The notes: a model not told the origin generated them from the sequence alone. DNA of 64,000 bases from Piromyces finnis (GCA_002104945.1 MCFH01000003.1:1426001-1490000); one strand, 5' to 3'. Positions 28,442 through 39,859 are shown, counted from the first letter of the stretch. Program-made: numbers and translations.

Positions 28442-29141
28442 TTTTTTTCTCTTTTTACCCATTAATATTGATAATATAGTTTATCATGATTAATTTAAAA
28501 TTATACCATATTGCTATATTGTTATATATAATAATAACGTCAATAAAATGTAAATTATATATATGTTTTTAATTAGCATTTATTCAAGAGTTAATAATAA
28601 GAATAATAAAAAAGACATTGTTTTAATTAATATTTATTCAAGAGTTAATAATAAAAAAGGATATCATAAGATATCTGTCAATTTAATATTAATGAAAATT
28701 AATTATTAAAATATATAAAAAAGGGAAAAAAATAAAGGAAAAAAAATGACCATTTATATGAATAATATTCAGATTTTTATTAATATATGTATGGGATACA
28801 AAAAGTAAATTAAAATTATTAATAATCTTAATTGAATATACCGCCGATTTTGCCTTTTTAATTTAACTAACCATATTAAAAATACAAAAAAGTTTTATAA
28901 AATTTAGAACGACTTTTTTTTTTTTTTTTTAATTATATTAATATAATAATAAAAGAAAAAGTATATTTTTCGTACTATATATCAAGATATGAAAAAAAAA
29001 GCATATATATATATTAAAATTTACTAAATAATAGTAAATGAATATTTCCATAAAGAAAAATTTTGAGATGCTTATTCCATTTAGCTTTTTTTTTTTTAAA
29101 AAAAAAAGAGTAATTTACTCTTTTCCTATATATTTAATTTT
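28442..29141. other. Intergenic, convergent gene ends, imperfect direct repeat
   Basis: Lies between the convergent ends of the hydrolase (+) and the 401-residue ORF (-). It contains an imperfect direct repeat: the core TTTATTCAAGAGTTAATAAT occurs at about 28578-28597 and again at about 28632-28651. Nothing else was recognised. Confidence 0.55.
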
Positions 29142-30347
29142 CTAATATATTGGCGTATTAATTTTAATTTTTTTAAAATCAATATTATTGTTTTTTTCTT
29201 CATCTAATTTTCTCTTTCTTTGATAGAAATTTGCTAAAGCGTTTAATGTACCGTGAAAGACTTGTTCTTGTTTATTAAAACTTGAATTAATGTTGCTTTT
29301 TAAATTCTCATTATTATTATTATTTTTAAAATCTCCTTTTGAAATGTTATTACATAAAATATTATTTAAATATCCATTACGGGGATCAATTAAACTTAAT
29401 TTATGTGGAATTGAAGATAAATGATGATGATGATGATTTAGTTTGTTATTGTTTTTACTCAAGTATTTAATAACTTCTTTTTCTATTTCAGACAAATTAA
29501 TATTTTTAGTTTCTCTTTTATTATTACCATCTAATAATCTATAAAAATTAATTCTGAAATTAAAATAATCCTTTAATTTTTGAATTTTACTCTTATCATT
29601 AAATTCTTCAAATAATAAATTCATATAATACTCTAAATCATTGTTTTTTTCCATAATAAAATCTAAGAATTTATATTTTATTATTGAATTCTTTCTTTTA
29701 TAGAATTGTTTTTTATTGATAAAAGAAAAAAAATCGGAAATTTCAGTTACTTCTTTTTCTTTGTTGATAATGACAAAACAATATAATGTATCTTTCTCTT
29801 TAGCTTCTTCATTATGGAAATTTTTTCTCTCTTCCTTTAATCTAAAGTCCTTTTCATAATTTTCGAAACTCTCATTTTTAAAAATAATATTTTTATATTC
29901 CATTATATTATAAATCTTAAAGTTAGGTTTAACTTTTAAAATTTCATTTTTCAAATCACTTATTTTCTCAGATTTGGTAGAAAAGCCGGTAATGGATACA
30001 CTAAGTAAGCATTCATTATTTGATAAACCATGAATAAAAATTTTTGAGTTTCCACCATTTTCTAAATTTTCTGAGTAAAGAAAATGTTTTATATAACCCT
30101 TTTCATTATTTATAGTATTAATACTTTTATTTTCAAAAGAAGATGACAGCTTATTAAAAAGATAAAATATATTTTGTAAATCTTTAATGTACTTATAGTT
30201 AAATTTTTTCATTTCATTTTTAACAAAATAGTTTCTTATGGTGTAGAAACTGCTTTGTAGGTAATTACGTTCATAACATTGATAATTATGAATATAATTA
30301 ATAATAGATTCTTTAATTTTTAATTCTAAATATTTATCAACAATCAT
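29142..30347 (-). CDS. Unrecognised 401-residue intronless protein
   Basis: A single open frame with ATG at 30345-30347 and stop at 29142. I do not recognise a family. The protein is rich in Asn, Lys, Phe and Ile, with no signal peptide and no membrane segment. Residues about 85-215 look most like a folded domain (IFIHGLSNNECLLSVSITGF, then a charged KVKPNFKIYNIMEYKN stretch). A run of five His lies near residue 308, a poly-Asn tract near 345, and the C-terminus has two basic clusters (KRKRKLDEE and KKIK) resembling a bipartite nuclear localisation signal. Lack of introns is unusual next to its intron-rich neighbours; the length argues against chance in such AT-rich DNA. A nuclear or chromatin role is only a guess from the basic tail. 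Confidence 0.6.
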   Translation of the reverse strand: MIVDKYLELKIKESIINYIHNYQCYERNYLQSSFYTIRNYFVKNEMKKFNYKYIKDLQNIFYLFNKLSSSFENKSINTINNEKGYIKHFLYSENLENGGNSKIFIHGLSNNECLLSVSITGFSTKSEKISDLKNEILKVKPNFKIYNIMEYKNIIFKNESFENYEKDFRLKEERKNFHNEEAKEKDTLYCFVIINKEKEVTEISDFFSFINKKQFYKRKNSIIKYKFLDFIMEKNNDLEYYMNLLFEEFNDKSKIQKLKDYFNFRINFYRLLDGNNKRETKNINLSEIEKEVIKYLSKNNNKLNHHHHHLSSIPHKLSLIDPRNGYLNNILCNNISKGDFKNNNNNENLKSNINSSFNKQEQVFHGTLNALANFYQRKRKLDEEKNNNIDFKKIKINTPIY

Positions 30348-31103
30348 TTTATTAGATCAAAAATACAAATAAAAATTATAATTGAGAGAAGGTAAAAAAA
30401 AAAAAAAAATCATTTTTATATCAATTTCATTCAAATAAAAAAGTATTGTGTCCATTTTATATATATTATTTTTTTTATTATAAAACTTTTTATTGAACAC
30501 TTTGACGCCCATAATATTCAAGATCATTCTAAATTATTCCTTTTTTTTTAATATGTTATAAATATATTAAAAAAAAATAGACATTTAAAAATTTTTTTAT
30601 TTTTAGATGATTATTCTATTTTTTAAAAAAAAAAAAGAAAAAGAAGCCTAAAAAAAAAAAAGTATTACATTATTAATAAACGATTTAATTATTATTCATC
30701 ATCCTATTTTATAATAATAATATAAATAATAATATGAAATACATATTAATAAAAAAAAAAAAAAAAAAAAAGGCACTATATTATAATTATTAACTATTAA
30801 ATAAAAAATATAAAACTACAACTATTTTTTTATTTAATGGGTAAACTCTGAAATATTTTATAATAAAATGATAAAAAAAAAAATATTTTTTTTTGTTTTA
30901 TTTTTTTTATTTTATTTATTATTAATATTTACGATTTTATTTACGATTTTATTTATTTGCTTATTTGTTTCATATTTTCATTATTAAAAAATACTTAACA
31001 AAATCAAAAATTAAAAATATATATTTATATCAATTATAATTAGTATATTATTTCTACTTTAAACAATTTTTAAGAGTATAAATATATAATACTACTTTAT
31101 TTA
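30348..31103. other. Intergenic, A/T homopolymers
   Basis: About 0.75 kb upstream of the 401-residue ORF and downstream of the CE2-like gene. It holds several A11-A20 runs and no open frame of note. Confidence 0.5.
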
Positions 31104-33560
31104 TTAATAGATCTTTGAGCATTTTGAATTAATTTCTTGACATTTAGAAGCTAAACTTTCAGTGTATGGTTGTGACCAACAGTCATTTAATTCTTCGTAA
31201 CATAATTTTGCCATCTTATTCTTACAGTCATAATCGTTTGAATCACAACTGTAATAATCAATTTCTGGTGATGAGGTTGGAGCTATAACTGTTGTTGTTG
31301 TCTTGGTAATAGTTTTAGTTCTTGTTGTAGTTGGAATGGATTTGGTACTTGTAGTGGTTGGAACGGATTTAGTACTTCTTGTAGTAGTTGGAATGGATTT
31401 GGTAGTAGTAGTGGTTGGAATAACCTTGACAGAGGTGGTAGTAGTAGTTGGAATAACCTTGACAGAGGTGGTAGTAGTGGTTGGAATAACCTTGACAGTG
31501 GTGGTAGTAGTGGTTGGAATAACCTTGACAGAGGTGGTAGTGGTTGGAATAACCTTGACTGAGGTGGTAGTAGTAGTTGGAATAACCTTGACTGAGGTGG
31601 TAGTAGTAGTTGGAATAACCTTAACAGAAGTGGTAGTAGTTGAAATAACCTTGACTGAAGAAGTGGTGGTAGTAAATGGAATATTAGTTAATGGACTTTT
31701 AGTAGTAATTACTGGTGGTGGATTCTTAGAAGTAGTAGTTGAAGTATATGGAACTTTAGAAGTGATGTAAGTAGTTGGTGGAACCTTAGTAGTAGTGGTG
31801 GTTGGTGGTGGGGATTTAGTAGAGGAAGTTGAGGCAGAGGAAATAACAGTGGTGGTAGTAGATTCACTTGAACTTGAAGATTCGACTTCAATGTTTACAC
31901 TGGAATCAGCTGTCCATCCGTAAAGAGTTTCAATCTCTTCAATAAGTTCATAAGCAGCTTCAACATGAGATTGGTGAGCTGGATGCCAGTCAACAGCCTT
32001 ACCATTCTTTGCAATATTTTGAACATTAAATTTGAAGGCATTAACCTTTTCATCACCAGTTTCTGCTTTGTAATTATTAACAGCTTCTTCAACTTGTGGA
32101 TAAAGTTCTTGACCCATAATACCAAGAGTACAGAGAATTTCTGAATCTGGATAAGTGGATCTGATTTTACCTATAAATTCTTGGTATTCAGCAACAAAGG
32201 CAGCAACTTCTGACTTCTTCTTTTCTGAACTCTTAATTCCTTGCATGTATGAATTATCATTAGTACCAAGATTAATAACAATAAGATCTGGAATAAAGTC
32301 TTCAGAGTTCCATGAAACAGTCTTAATTTGAGTAATATCACTTCCAAATTGGTTCCAGTAGGAGAAACCAAGTTTGTCGTAATATTGTGGAAGAGCTGAA
32401 ATAGTGTTTCTTTCACCATCAACAGTATAACCAGAAATTATACCGAAACCACTGTAGGAAACCATACTATAATCAGCATTAAACTTCTTAGCAACCTTGT
32501 AAGCAAAAGACTTAGTACCATCTTCATTCTTAGTTGAGAATGTATCTTTATCGGTACCATCAACACCATAAGCACAAGTAATAGAATCTCCAATAAATTC
32601 AATCTTCTTACTATTAGCTGAAGTTGGTTCAATCTTATCAGAATCAGATTTAATACCATAAATTCTAACTGTACTTTGAGCACATTCAGAAATCTTAATA
32701 AGACTAACAACATGTTCAGAAGCTTCATCAAAAACAATATCTACTTCTTCCTTCTTTGAAAGAAGAGTTACAGAATAAAGTTCTCCATCAGTAAAGATCT
32801 TAAAACGAGCTGGATCACCATCAACTTCAAGATCAATTGTTGTTTGTTTACCTGTAAATTTATATTCAATTCCACTGTCAGTAAGACCAAACCAAAGGAA
32901 TCCCTTTTCTTCGTCATAATTAGCTCTACCAATGATTTTTACATTGTCCTTAGTTGGTTTGAATATGCCATTACTTGAGGCACTTGAAGTTGGCATAGTT
33001 TTAGTGGAAGTAGTAGTAGTTGGAATAACCTTAACGGAAGTAGTGGTAGTTGGAATAACCTTGACGGAGGTAGTGGTGGTTGGAATAACCTTGACGGAGG
33101 TAGTGGTAGTTGGAATAACCTTAACGGAAGTAGTGGTAGTTGGAATAACCTTGACGGAGGTAGTGGTAGTTGGAATAACTTTGACGGAGGTAGTGGTGGT
33201 TGGAATAACCTTGACGGAGGTTGTAGTAGTTGGAATAACTTTGACTGAAGTAGTGGTGGTTGGAATAACTTTAACTGAAGTTGTGGTAGTTTTGGCTGTA
33301 GTAGTTATTACATTTTGTTGTGGACTACCAGTGTAAGACCAAATTTCATTACATATGCTATTTAATTCATTACATTTAGAATAATCAGTTTCAGTTTTCC
33401 AGCATTCATTTGCTTTTTCAAAACAAAGAGTGCTTTGTTTTTGCTTACAAGAATAGTCTGAAGCTTCACAAACAAGATATGGATTGTTTGCTCTTTTTTC
33501 TATAATTGGAATTGCAGATACTGCACTTAATAAAGTAAATAGTGCAAAATTTAATTTCAT
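31104..33560 (-). CDS. Secreted CE2-type SGNH esterase flanked by repeat stalks and six-cysteine modules
   Basis: Intronless, 818 residues. Order: signal peptide (1-16) and PIIEKR, a Kex2-type site at Lys22-Arg23; six-cysteine module at 31-70; Thr-rich stalk of about ten decapeptides (TTTTSVKVIP) to about 190; catalytic unit about 198-545; second stalk of about eight 10-11-residue units plus degenerate Thr/Pro stretches; second six-cysteine module at 772-814. The catalytic unit has the two parts of carbohydrate esterase family 2: a beta-rich N-terminal part, then an SGNH fold with the nucleophile in GDSITCAYG (Ser near 326), NLGTNDNS near 433 and DWHPAHQSH near 525. CE2 enzymes remove acetyl groups from xylan, mannan or glucan backbones. 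Unlike many secreted enzymes of gut fungi it shows no fungal CBM10-type dockerin; the cysteine modules take that terminal place. Stalk Thr are likely O-glycosylated. Esterase role is well supported, the module roles are not known. Confidence 0.92.
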   Translation of the reverse strand: MKLNFALFTLLSAVSAIPIIEKRANNPYLVCEASDYSCKQKQSTLCFEKANECWKTETDYSKCNELNSICNEIWSYTGSPQQNVITTTAKTTTTSVKVIPTTTTSVKVIPTTTTSVKVIPTTTTSVKVIPTTTTSVKVIPTTTTSVKVIPTTTTSVKVIPTTTTSVKVIPTTTTSVKVIPTTTTSTKTMPTSSASSNGIFKPTKDNVKIIGRANYDEEKGFLWFGLTDSGIEYKFTGKQTTIDLEVDGDPARFKIFTDGELYSVTLLSKKEEVDIVFDEASEHVVSLIKISECAQSTVRIYGIKSDSDKIEPTSANSKKIEFIGDSITCAYGVDGTDKDTFSTKNEDGTKSFAYKVAKKFNADYSMVSYSGFGIISGYTVDGERNTISALPQYYDKLGFSYWNQFGSDITQIKTVSWNSEDFIPDLIVINLGTNDNSYMQGIKSSEKKKSEVAAFVAEYQEFIGKIRSTYPDSEILCTLGIMGQELYPQVEEAVNNYKAETGDEKVNAFKFNVQNIAKNGKAVDWHPAHQSHVEAAYELIEEIETLYGWTADSSVNIEVESSSSSESTTTTVISSASTSSTKSPPPTTTTTKVPPTTYITSKVPYTSTTTSKNPPPVITTKSPLTNIPFTTTTSSVKVISTTTTSVKVIPTTTTTSVKVIPTTTTTSVKVIPTTTTSVKVIPTTTTTTVKVIPTTTTTSVKVIPTTTTTSVKVIPTTTTTKSIPTTTRSTKSVPTTTSTKSIPTTTRTKTITKTTTTVIAPTSSPEIDYYSCDSNDYDCKNKMAKLCYEELNDCWSQPYTESLASKCQEINSKCSKIY
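31119..31247 (-). other. C-terminal six-cysteine module of CE2-type esterase
   Basis: Residues 772-814. Spacing C-x6-C-x7-C-x6-CW-x11-C-x6-C, with a conserved DYDCKNKM start. Same spacing, residue for residue, as the C-terminal module of the protein at 42407-45145. Confidence 0.85.
31400..31665. repeat. Tandem 30-33-bp repeats, C-terminal stalk
   Basis: About eight units coding T(4-5)[ST]VKVIP in the minus-strand gene. The number of Thr codons per unit varies, giving 30- and 33-bp units, unlike the regular N-terminal array. Confidence 0.85.
33000..33295. repeat. Tandem 30-bp repeats, N-terminal stalk
   Basis: About ten units coding TTTTSVKVIP in the minus-strand gene. Units differ by synonymous changes; the one nearest the catalytic domain has diverged to STKTMP. 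Confidence 0.88.
33351..33470 (-). other. N-terminal six-cysteine module of CE2-type esterase
   Basis: Residues 31-70. Spacing C-x6-C-x7-C-x6-CW-x8-C-x6-C, preceded by NPYL and followed by NEIWSYTG. The matching module of the protein at 42407-45145 has one residue fewer in the fourth gap. Confidence 0.85.
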
Positions 33561-34006
33561 CTGTTATATTGATATTGATGATTTTTTTAACATATTATGT
33601 GTGTAATAGTTTAATCATTATATTTATTGTTTTTGTACAATTATTATTTATAATTTGAGAATTCAGAATTTTATTTGTTTTTATGTTTAATAAAAAAAAA
33701 AAAGAAAAAAAGAAATGATAATAATACAATAATTAATATAATTTTTATCAATTTTTATTTTTATCTTTTTATACAATATATATATATATTGTTTTTATTA
33801 CCTTGATATTATATATATTTTTTTTATTGCTATTATTATTGATAACTGTTTTTTTTTTTTTTTTTAAATATATAAGTTTTGTTTTTTTTTTTAAAAAGAA
33901 ATGAAATAAAAAAAAAAAGTAAATTGATATTTCAACTTTTTTATTATAAATTGAGTATCTAATTAATAATTGGAAAAATAACCTTTATTATTAATTTAAA
34001 GGTGCT

Positions 34007-34035
34007 TCTTAATATACTTTTTATTCTTCCAGAGA
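34007..34035 (-). promoter_or_regulatory. Conserved upstream block shared with the 42407-45145 gene
   Basis: On the plus strand the core ATTCTTCCAGAGA (34023-34035) recurs exactly at 45408-45420. The flanks also align: CTTAATATACTTT before it here, CTTAAAAAACTTT there, and GTAAAGTTATTTAG versus ATATAAGCTTATTAAG after it. The block is about 450 bp upstream of this gene's start and about 265 bp upstream of the other's. It may be a shared control site or leftover promoter identity from duplication. Confidence 0.5.
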
Positions 34036-35028
34036 GTAAAGTTATTTAGAAGTTAATTATCTAACAAAAAATATTATTAATATAATTATTAATCAATAAT
34101 ATTATATCAATATTACTTCAATATTTAAATGTTAAATATTTTTATTCTAAAAAAAAATGAGAAATAAAAAATTATATATCACTTTTTTTTTTTATGTTTC
34201 AGATTATTAATTTATATATCATGGTAGTACAAAAATTAATATTATTATATACAAAATTTCACAATAAATAATTATTTAACTTTTCTATTAATATAATTCT
34301 ATACATTGGTCACAGTGCATATATTTAATATATGATAAATTATATTTGGTATATATTATAGAACCATTCATTTTTACCGCATGAATTAAATGTTTATAAT
34401 AATATCTAAAAATAAATTAAAACTATCCTTTTAATTTTTTAAATAATGAAATTGTTTAATAACAAAATTTATATTTAATAAAGTTTAAATGGATGGAAAA
34501 TTATTTATTAATTAAAACTCTTGATTTCAATATTATAATAAACACGGAAAATTTCAACTTTAATAAATATTATTTCAATTATAATATTAATTCTATTTGT
34601 GAATTATACTAAAAAAAATGATAATAATATATATGTCCTCCGTAATTTTTATTAAATACTTACCAACCATCTCTTTTTTGTTATAATTGTTTTTTTATAT
34701 ATATTGAAAAAGTAAATGAAATAAATAATGATTTGAAATAAAAAAAAGGTTTTATGCTATAGGATAATAGAATTCATTGTTATATGTAACATAAAATTTA
34801 AAAAATGCATATATTTATAGTTATTTATGTAATAAATATAATATTTTTTATTTAAAACATTATATACATAATAATTTGTTGACATTTTATGATATTATTT
34901 ACTATTGTTGAAATATTTTTATCATAATTAATATTAGTAATAATATCTTTTTTTATATCTTTAAAATATATTTAAAAAAAAAATAAGAATTTTAGAACCA
35001 TTTATATATTTATATACATACATATATA

Positions 35029-35034
<6 letters not shown>

Positions 35035-35094
<60 letters not shown>
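35035..35094. repeat. (ATT)n microsatellite
   Basis: About 20 perfect ATT units in intergenic DNA. Confidence 0.95.
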
Positions 35095-35096
<2 letters not shown>

Positions 35097-35816
35097 TCTT
35101 TTGTTTTATCATTGTTGATCATTTAATATTTGAAAACCTAATTTTATTTATTTAATAATAAATAAGGTTTATTATTAAATTTATACATTTTATTTGAAAA
35201 TTAAAAAATAAATTAAAAAATCTTATTTATAATAATTTATTCATTTTATTATTACCACATGATTTGAATTTACAAAACATAAAAAATATGGTTAGGTTAA
35301 GAATTATAAAAGTATCTGTTCTGTATATTTATTCTTTTATTTTTTAATTATTTTTAAATTATGTATAGGGATTAATAAAATATAAATTACTAGTTTACCA
35401 AGGATGACTTCAATAAGTATACCTCTGGTAGTAAATAATAATAAATAATAATATATATTATAAATATTGGTTTTTAAAATATAATTTTTAATCCTCTTAA
35501 AAAAAATTATCCACTTTCTATAGATGACATATTATACTAAAAAGGAAAAAAGATCGTTTTAAGAAACTTTAATTATTATATAATTATATATTTATTTTTT
35601 TAATTAATTAGAATTATAAATTATATTTAATAATAATAAAATGTATTTTTTAAAAAAAAAAAAAAAAGACATTTTATTAATGAATTATTTAATCCTTTTA
35701 ATAATGTAAATTGAGCCTGTTCATCATTTGAAAATTATTTTACCACGGCTAAAACAGTTTCATTATTGTTATTCAATATATATATGTTAAATATATTTAT
35801 TTTTTTAAAAATATAT

Positions 35817-36479
35817 TTAACGAGATTTTTTATATATAAAACATAAAATCTCTTGTATCAGTTTCTTGTTGGAATTACGTTGACTAAAAAAAATAAATAA
35901 TTGGACTATGGAATCGTAATATTTAATACGGATATCTTTAAATGTTGAACAATCTAATAACCAATGCTTAATACTTAGATCTCCATTTTTGCAACATGGA
36001 CAGTAGTTAGGACAAACTGGATCAACAAATTTAGCAGCTTTTGCAACTCTAGCATCCAACTTGTATCCGCCTAATTTGACATTAGCCTTAAATATTAAAT
36101 ATAAATTTTTGATAAATTGTAAACTCTTACCTCGGATTCCTAAACAATCTAATTTATGGAGAATATTACCGATTGGGACTGAATCGAATGCTTTCCTAAG
36201 ATCTAAAAAGGCCAAATATGTCTCTTTATTATCTAATTGACATATTATCTATGACATATTTCTTGGATTGAAATGAAAAGACTGATACTTTCTTCCTTTT
36301 TTCGAAAGTCAAATTGTTCTGATCTAATGAAATTATTCTTGAAAGCATAAAAAATAATGGTTTGAAAGTAGCTGTGAGATAACTAATACTATCTCTCTTT
36401 TTGTGATTCCACCCATTGGTGTTCCAACTAAGACAAAAAGAAATGTTATCAGGCTTGTTGGATGAGGAAGAATCGTTGC

Positions 36480-36539
<60 letters not shown>

Positions 36540-37170
36540 AGGCATCATTATTAATGGATGATGAGTCAGAGGAATTAGTTGTATTATTATTAGATGGTTG
36601 TGAAACTGAAGAACTATCTACTATTGAACTGTTATCAGAGTTGATAGAACTATTAGAATTAATTGTTGAATGTTGAGGTTGAAATTGTGATTGTTGTAGA
36701 TCTGGAATATTGTCATGTTGGAAATCTTGTTGAAGATCTTGTTGAAGATCAGATTGTTGATGAGATTGTTGAACTGGCTGTTAGATTGATTGTTGATGTT
36801 TATTAGAAACTAAAATTTTACGTTTGAGTAAGGAAAAAAAGTATTTGTGATTCCTTCTACTACAAGCTGAAAAGGAAATTGAAGCAACGGAAGGTTTCTT
36901 CTTTAACATGTGTAAGATTTTAATATAACCTTTCGTTGAACCATGAACCTTGACTAAGAAATAGTGATCATTGAAAATCTGAAAATATTTAACATTAATA
37001 ACTGAATTAAATTTATCCTTCAGAATAACCTCGAGTTTTTCCCATAGCATACTAACTGACCATGATCGAATACCACGGATAAAGAAGGAGCTAATATTAT
37101 CTAAGGGGATACTACAAGAGCGGGTACCACGACTGATATAATTCTTATCTTTAATATAAAAGATTTTCAT
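35817..37170 (-). pseudogene. LINE retrotransposon copy A, internally deleted
   Basis: Reading on the minus strand from 37170: an ORF of about 129 codons (MKIFYIKDKNYISRG...) that looks like the N-terminal part of a LINE polyprotein; an in-frame TAA at 36781-36783; then, in the same frame, a Gln/Ser/Asn-rich linker expanded by an (AAT)n tract; the start of an APE-type endonuclease (LSWNTNGWN); a jump to reverse-transcriptase sequence; then, in another frame, RT motif A (AFLDLRKAFDSV, 35817-36215 ORF) joined directly to the C-terminal zinc-knuckle-like segment (CPNYCPCC...H...C). Most of the endonuclease and RT palm (including the catalytic YADD/FADD box) are missing. It cannot be functional. 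The sequence up to about 37640 may be its 5' untranslated region. Confidence 0.8.
36478..36537. repeat. (TTA)n microsatellite inside LINE copy A
   Basis: About 20 units; on the minus strand it reads as Asn codons in the linker before the endonuclease domain. Confidence 0.9.
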
Positions 37171-37642
37171 GATAATTAATTCTAATTAAAAATATTGAAT
37201 ATTAAATAAATACTAATAAAAATTATAAATATAATATATATGGGGGAAAAAACTGTATCTTTCTTCTTAAAAAGTACTGGATAGTACAAAAAATTGTTTC
37301 AATGTTTTGATTATAATTTCTTTTGAAATTCAATTTGTAAATTTTCTTTGTAAATTCTAGTTTTGGTTTGTTGTTTGTTGTTAGTAAATTCAATTCGCTT
37401 TTTTGACTCTAAAATTATTTGACTTTACTTTTCATTAAATATTTAAATTGGAAAAAAACTCTGAATCAAGAATGTCGACAACAGAAAGCTTATGAATAGT
37501 ATTTTTACATGATGTAGAGTGAATCAGTCTCTTACAAGAAACAATACAACAATAGCTACATGAATATAAAGATACAATGCAAATGCTAAAGTTACCTACA
37601 TTGGATTCTTACAAGAGAAGAGTAATACTACATGAATACATA

Positions 37643-37771
37643 AATAAAAATTGGGTATAATGTATTCTGGTAATTTTAATTAAAGTAAGAAAACCACTAT
37701 TATACTAAAGTATAATAATTGTATTTGACTTCCAATGGGACACCGAGCCAAAGATCAAAATTTTGTCATGG
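37643..37771 (-). repeat. LINE 3'-UTR fragment, 129 bp
   Basis: Nearly identical to 40016-40144, where it directly follows the stop codon of LINE copy C. Here no matching coding end is attached, so this is a solo 3' end or part of a rearranged copy. Confidence 0.8.
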
Positions 37772-38267
37772 TAAAACAATTATTTAATTTACATAAAAGT
37801 TTAATTTAGACTTGGAAAAGAATACACTTCTAGTATATATTTATTTAATTTGAAATATTACACTATATTAGGTGATAATACATATTGATATAATAATTAA
37901 TAAAAATAATAAAATATATATATAAAAATATAAAAATAAAATAATTATTAAAGTTGCATAAATGTTCAATGAACTCTGCAATTTGTACTATGTGGGATTG
38001 ATCCCTACCTAATAAATTAAATGAAATAAAAAAGAGAAGTAACAGGTATAATGGTGTGGTGTCCACTAAACTCTCCCATGAGTTCATAATGTTTTCATTC
38101 GAAGAAATACTAACATTGAACCCTGTGTACAGAACACTGAGAATGTTCCTTTGCCATATCGGTACGACGTCGTCGCTCTTGATTACGTTAGGTGTCTTAC
38201 TAAACCTATCAAAAAGTAGCCTCATAGAGCTACTAATGATAGGGACTGTTTTAGTAAGAGAAGCCGC

Positions 38268-38423
38268 GAGACCCTCTACATATGAAACATGAGACCCCGA
38301 TGAACTGTAAAGCTGTTCATTCAAATGTCTTTGTTCAGCCTTATTGAGACCCTCTACATATGGAACATGAGACCCCGATGAACTGTAAAGCTGTTCATTC
38401 AAATGTCTTTGTTCAGCCTTATT
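38268..38423. repeat. 78-bp tandem duplication in LINE copy B
   Basis: Two units, 38268-38345 and 38346-38423, differing at one base (GAAACATG versus GGAACATG). In the minus-strand frame it duplicates 26 residues around KAEQRHLNEQLYSSSGSH without breaking the frame. Confidence 0.95.
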
Positions 38424-39849
38424 GATTCGTAGCTCATCATAAGCTAAAGTTCCACCAAGAAGGAACGTAAAAATATAGTTATAAATTGTTTTTCTTACTT
38501 CCATTTCAGGGAGTAAGTATGTGATGAATTGATTCTTATATTTATTGTAAAAAAGGGTAAAAAAAATCGTCAAGAAAGCTAAGTGAAGAAGTTCTGTATT
38601 CAGAGAATGCATGACATTCTAAAATCCAATGATAAAAAGATTGTTCATCATATCCACAACATGGACAGACACGAGGGCAGTCAGGAGTAACTCTATTACT
38701 GGCAATAGTAATTCGGGTAGTATTTTCATAACCGCATCGAATACGAATAATCCAGGTAATTCCTAAATTTAAGTGAGGTTTGTTGAGACCGATATGCATT
38801 AGGCGATTTGAATTAAGGAATTTGTTGTTAGTATATCTGAGGGCTTTACTTCCATTATTTAGGCTACTATTATTCCAATAATATTCTCTAATATCTTTAG
38901 TACTTTTAATATTTATTTTCATAAGCTTCTTATGTAGTGAACAAGATTCTTTGGCCCAAAAGTAATGAGACATGGGAGGAATAGATCGGACGAGATCTTT
39001 AATTATACAATTTGATTTTCTCCATTTAACAAAGCATTTCACTTGTTGCGCAGCACAAATACCTGAAAGGGTAGGGATCTTCATATCTCTTGTAAGAGCA
39101 TACAGACTAATAAATGAATTTCGTTCAAAAACAAAATCTTTGTTATTAAAACTTTTATTGTGAAAGCTATTGACACTCCATAAAACAGCAGTATTGATAA
39201 GAGATTGGACTCTTCTAGTTCTATTTTTGTTGGAACCAAGTAAAGGAGCATAATAAGAGACTTTGCTTAAAATATAAGAATGAATTACTATGTTTTTTAA
39301 GCCAATAGGAACACAATTGTTGGTGAGGAAGTTCTTAAAAGAGAATAAAGATTTCTGAACTTTTATGTACATATTAGACAGAATAGGAGTCAAAGAAAGA
39401 TCTTCGTCGAATGGGATTCCAAGATAAGTATAGCAAGAAACCTTTGGAATCGAGTGCATACCGATGTAAAATGTTGGGTCGACATAACTAGGGGATCTAT
39501 TAAAGTTGATAGGTTTAACAACAATAGTTGCACATTTATTTATTCCAAAAGACATTTCATTTAAATTAGCCCAATCAAGGACTAGATTGAGAATCTTTTG
39601 AAGGTTCTTCTTACTAGGAGCAATCAAAACAATGTCATCAGCGAAAAGGCCACCACAACAACGTTTATTACCTAAGCTAACTCCAAGCCTTTCACATTTA
39701 TTTAAAATATCATTGATAAAGAGGTTAAACAGTATAGGAGAAAGAGGACATCCTTGTCTTACACCACGGTTTATAGGGAATTCATTGGAAAGCATATCCA
39801 AGAAACGTGCACGAGCTTTAGAGGTTGAGTAGAGATTATTGAGAAAATC

Positions 39850-39859
39850 AAAACATTTA

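Larger units (their letters stand above)
33561..35816. other. Intergenic upstream of CE2-type gene, with (ATT)n microsatellite
   Basis: AT-rich 2.2 kb. It contains the conserved block described at 34007-34035 and an (ATT)n tract of about 20 units at 35035-35094. No open frame of note. Confidence 0.55.

Noticed and set aside
32932-33336. 134-codon frame opposite the N-terminal stalk of the CE2-type gene (and 31303-31770 opposite the C-terminal stalk)
   Set aside because: Antisense shadows of the Thr-rich repeats.
31104-33560. Fungal CBM10-type dockerin for the cysteine modules
   Set aside because: The dockerin has a different cysteine order and Trp/Gly-rich core; here spacing is x6-x7-x6-x(8-12)-x6 with a single conserved Trp.
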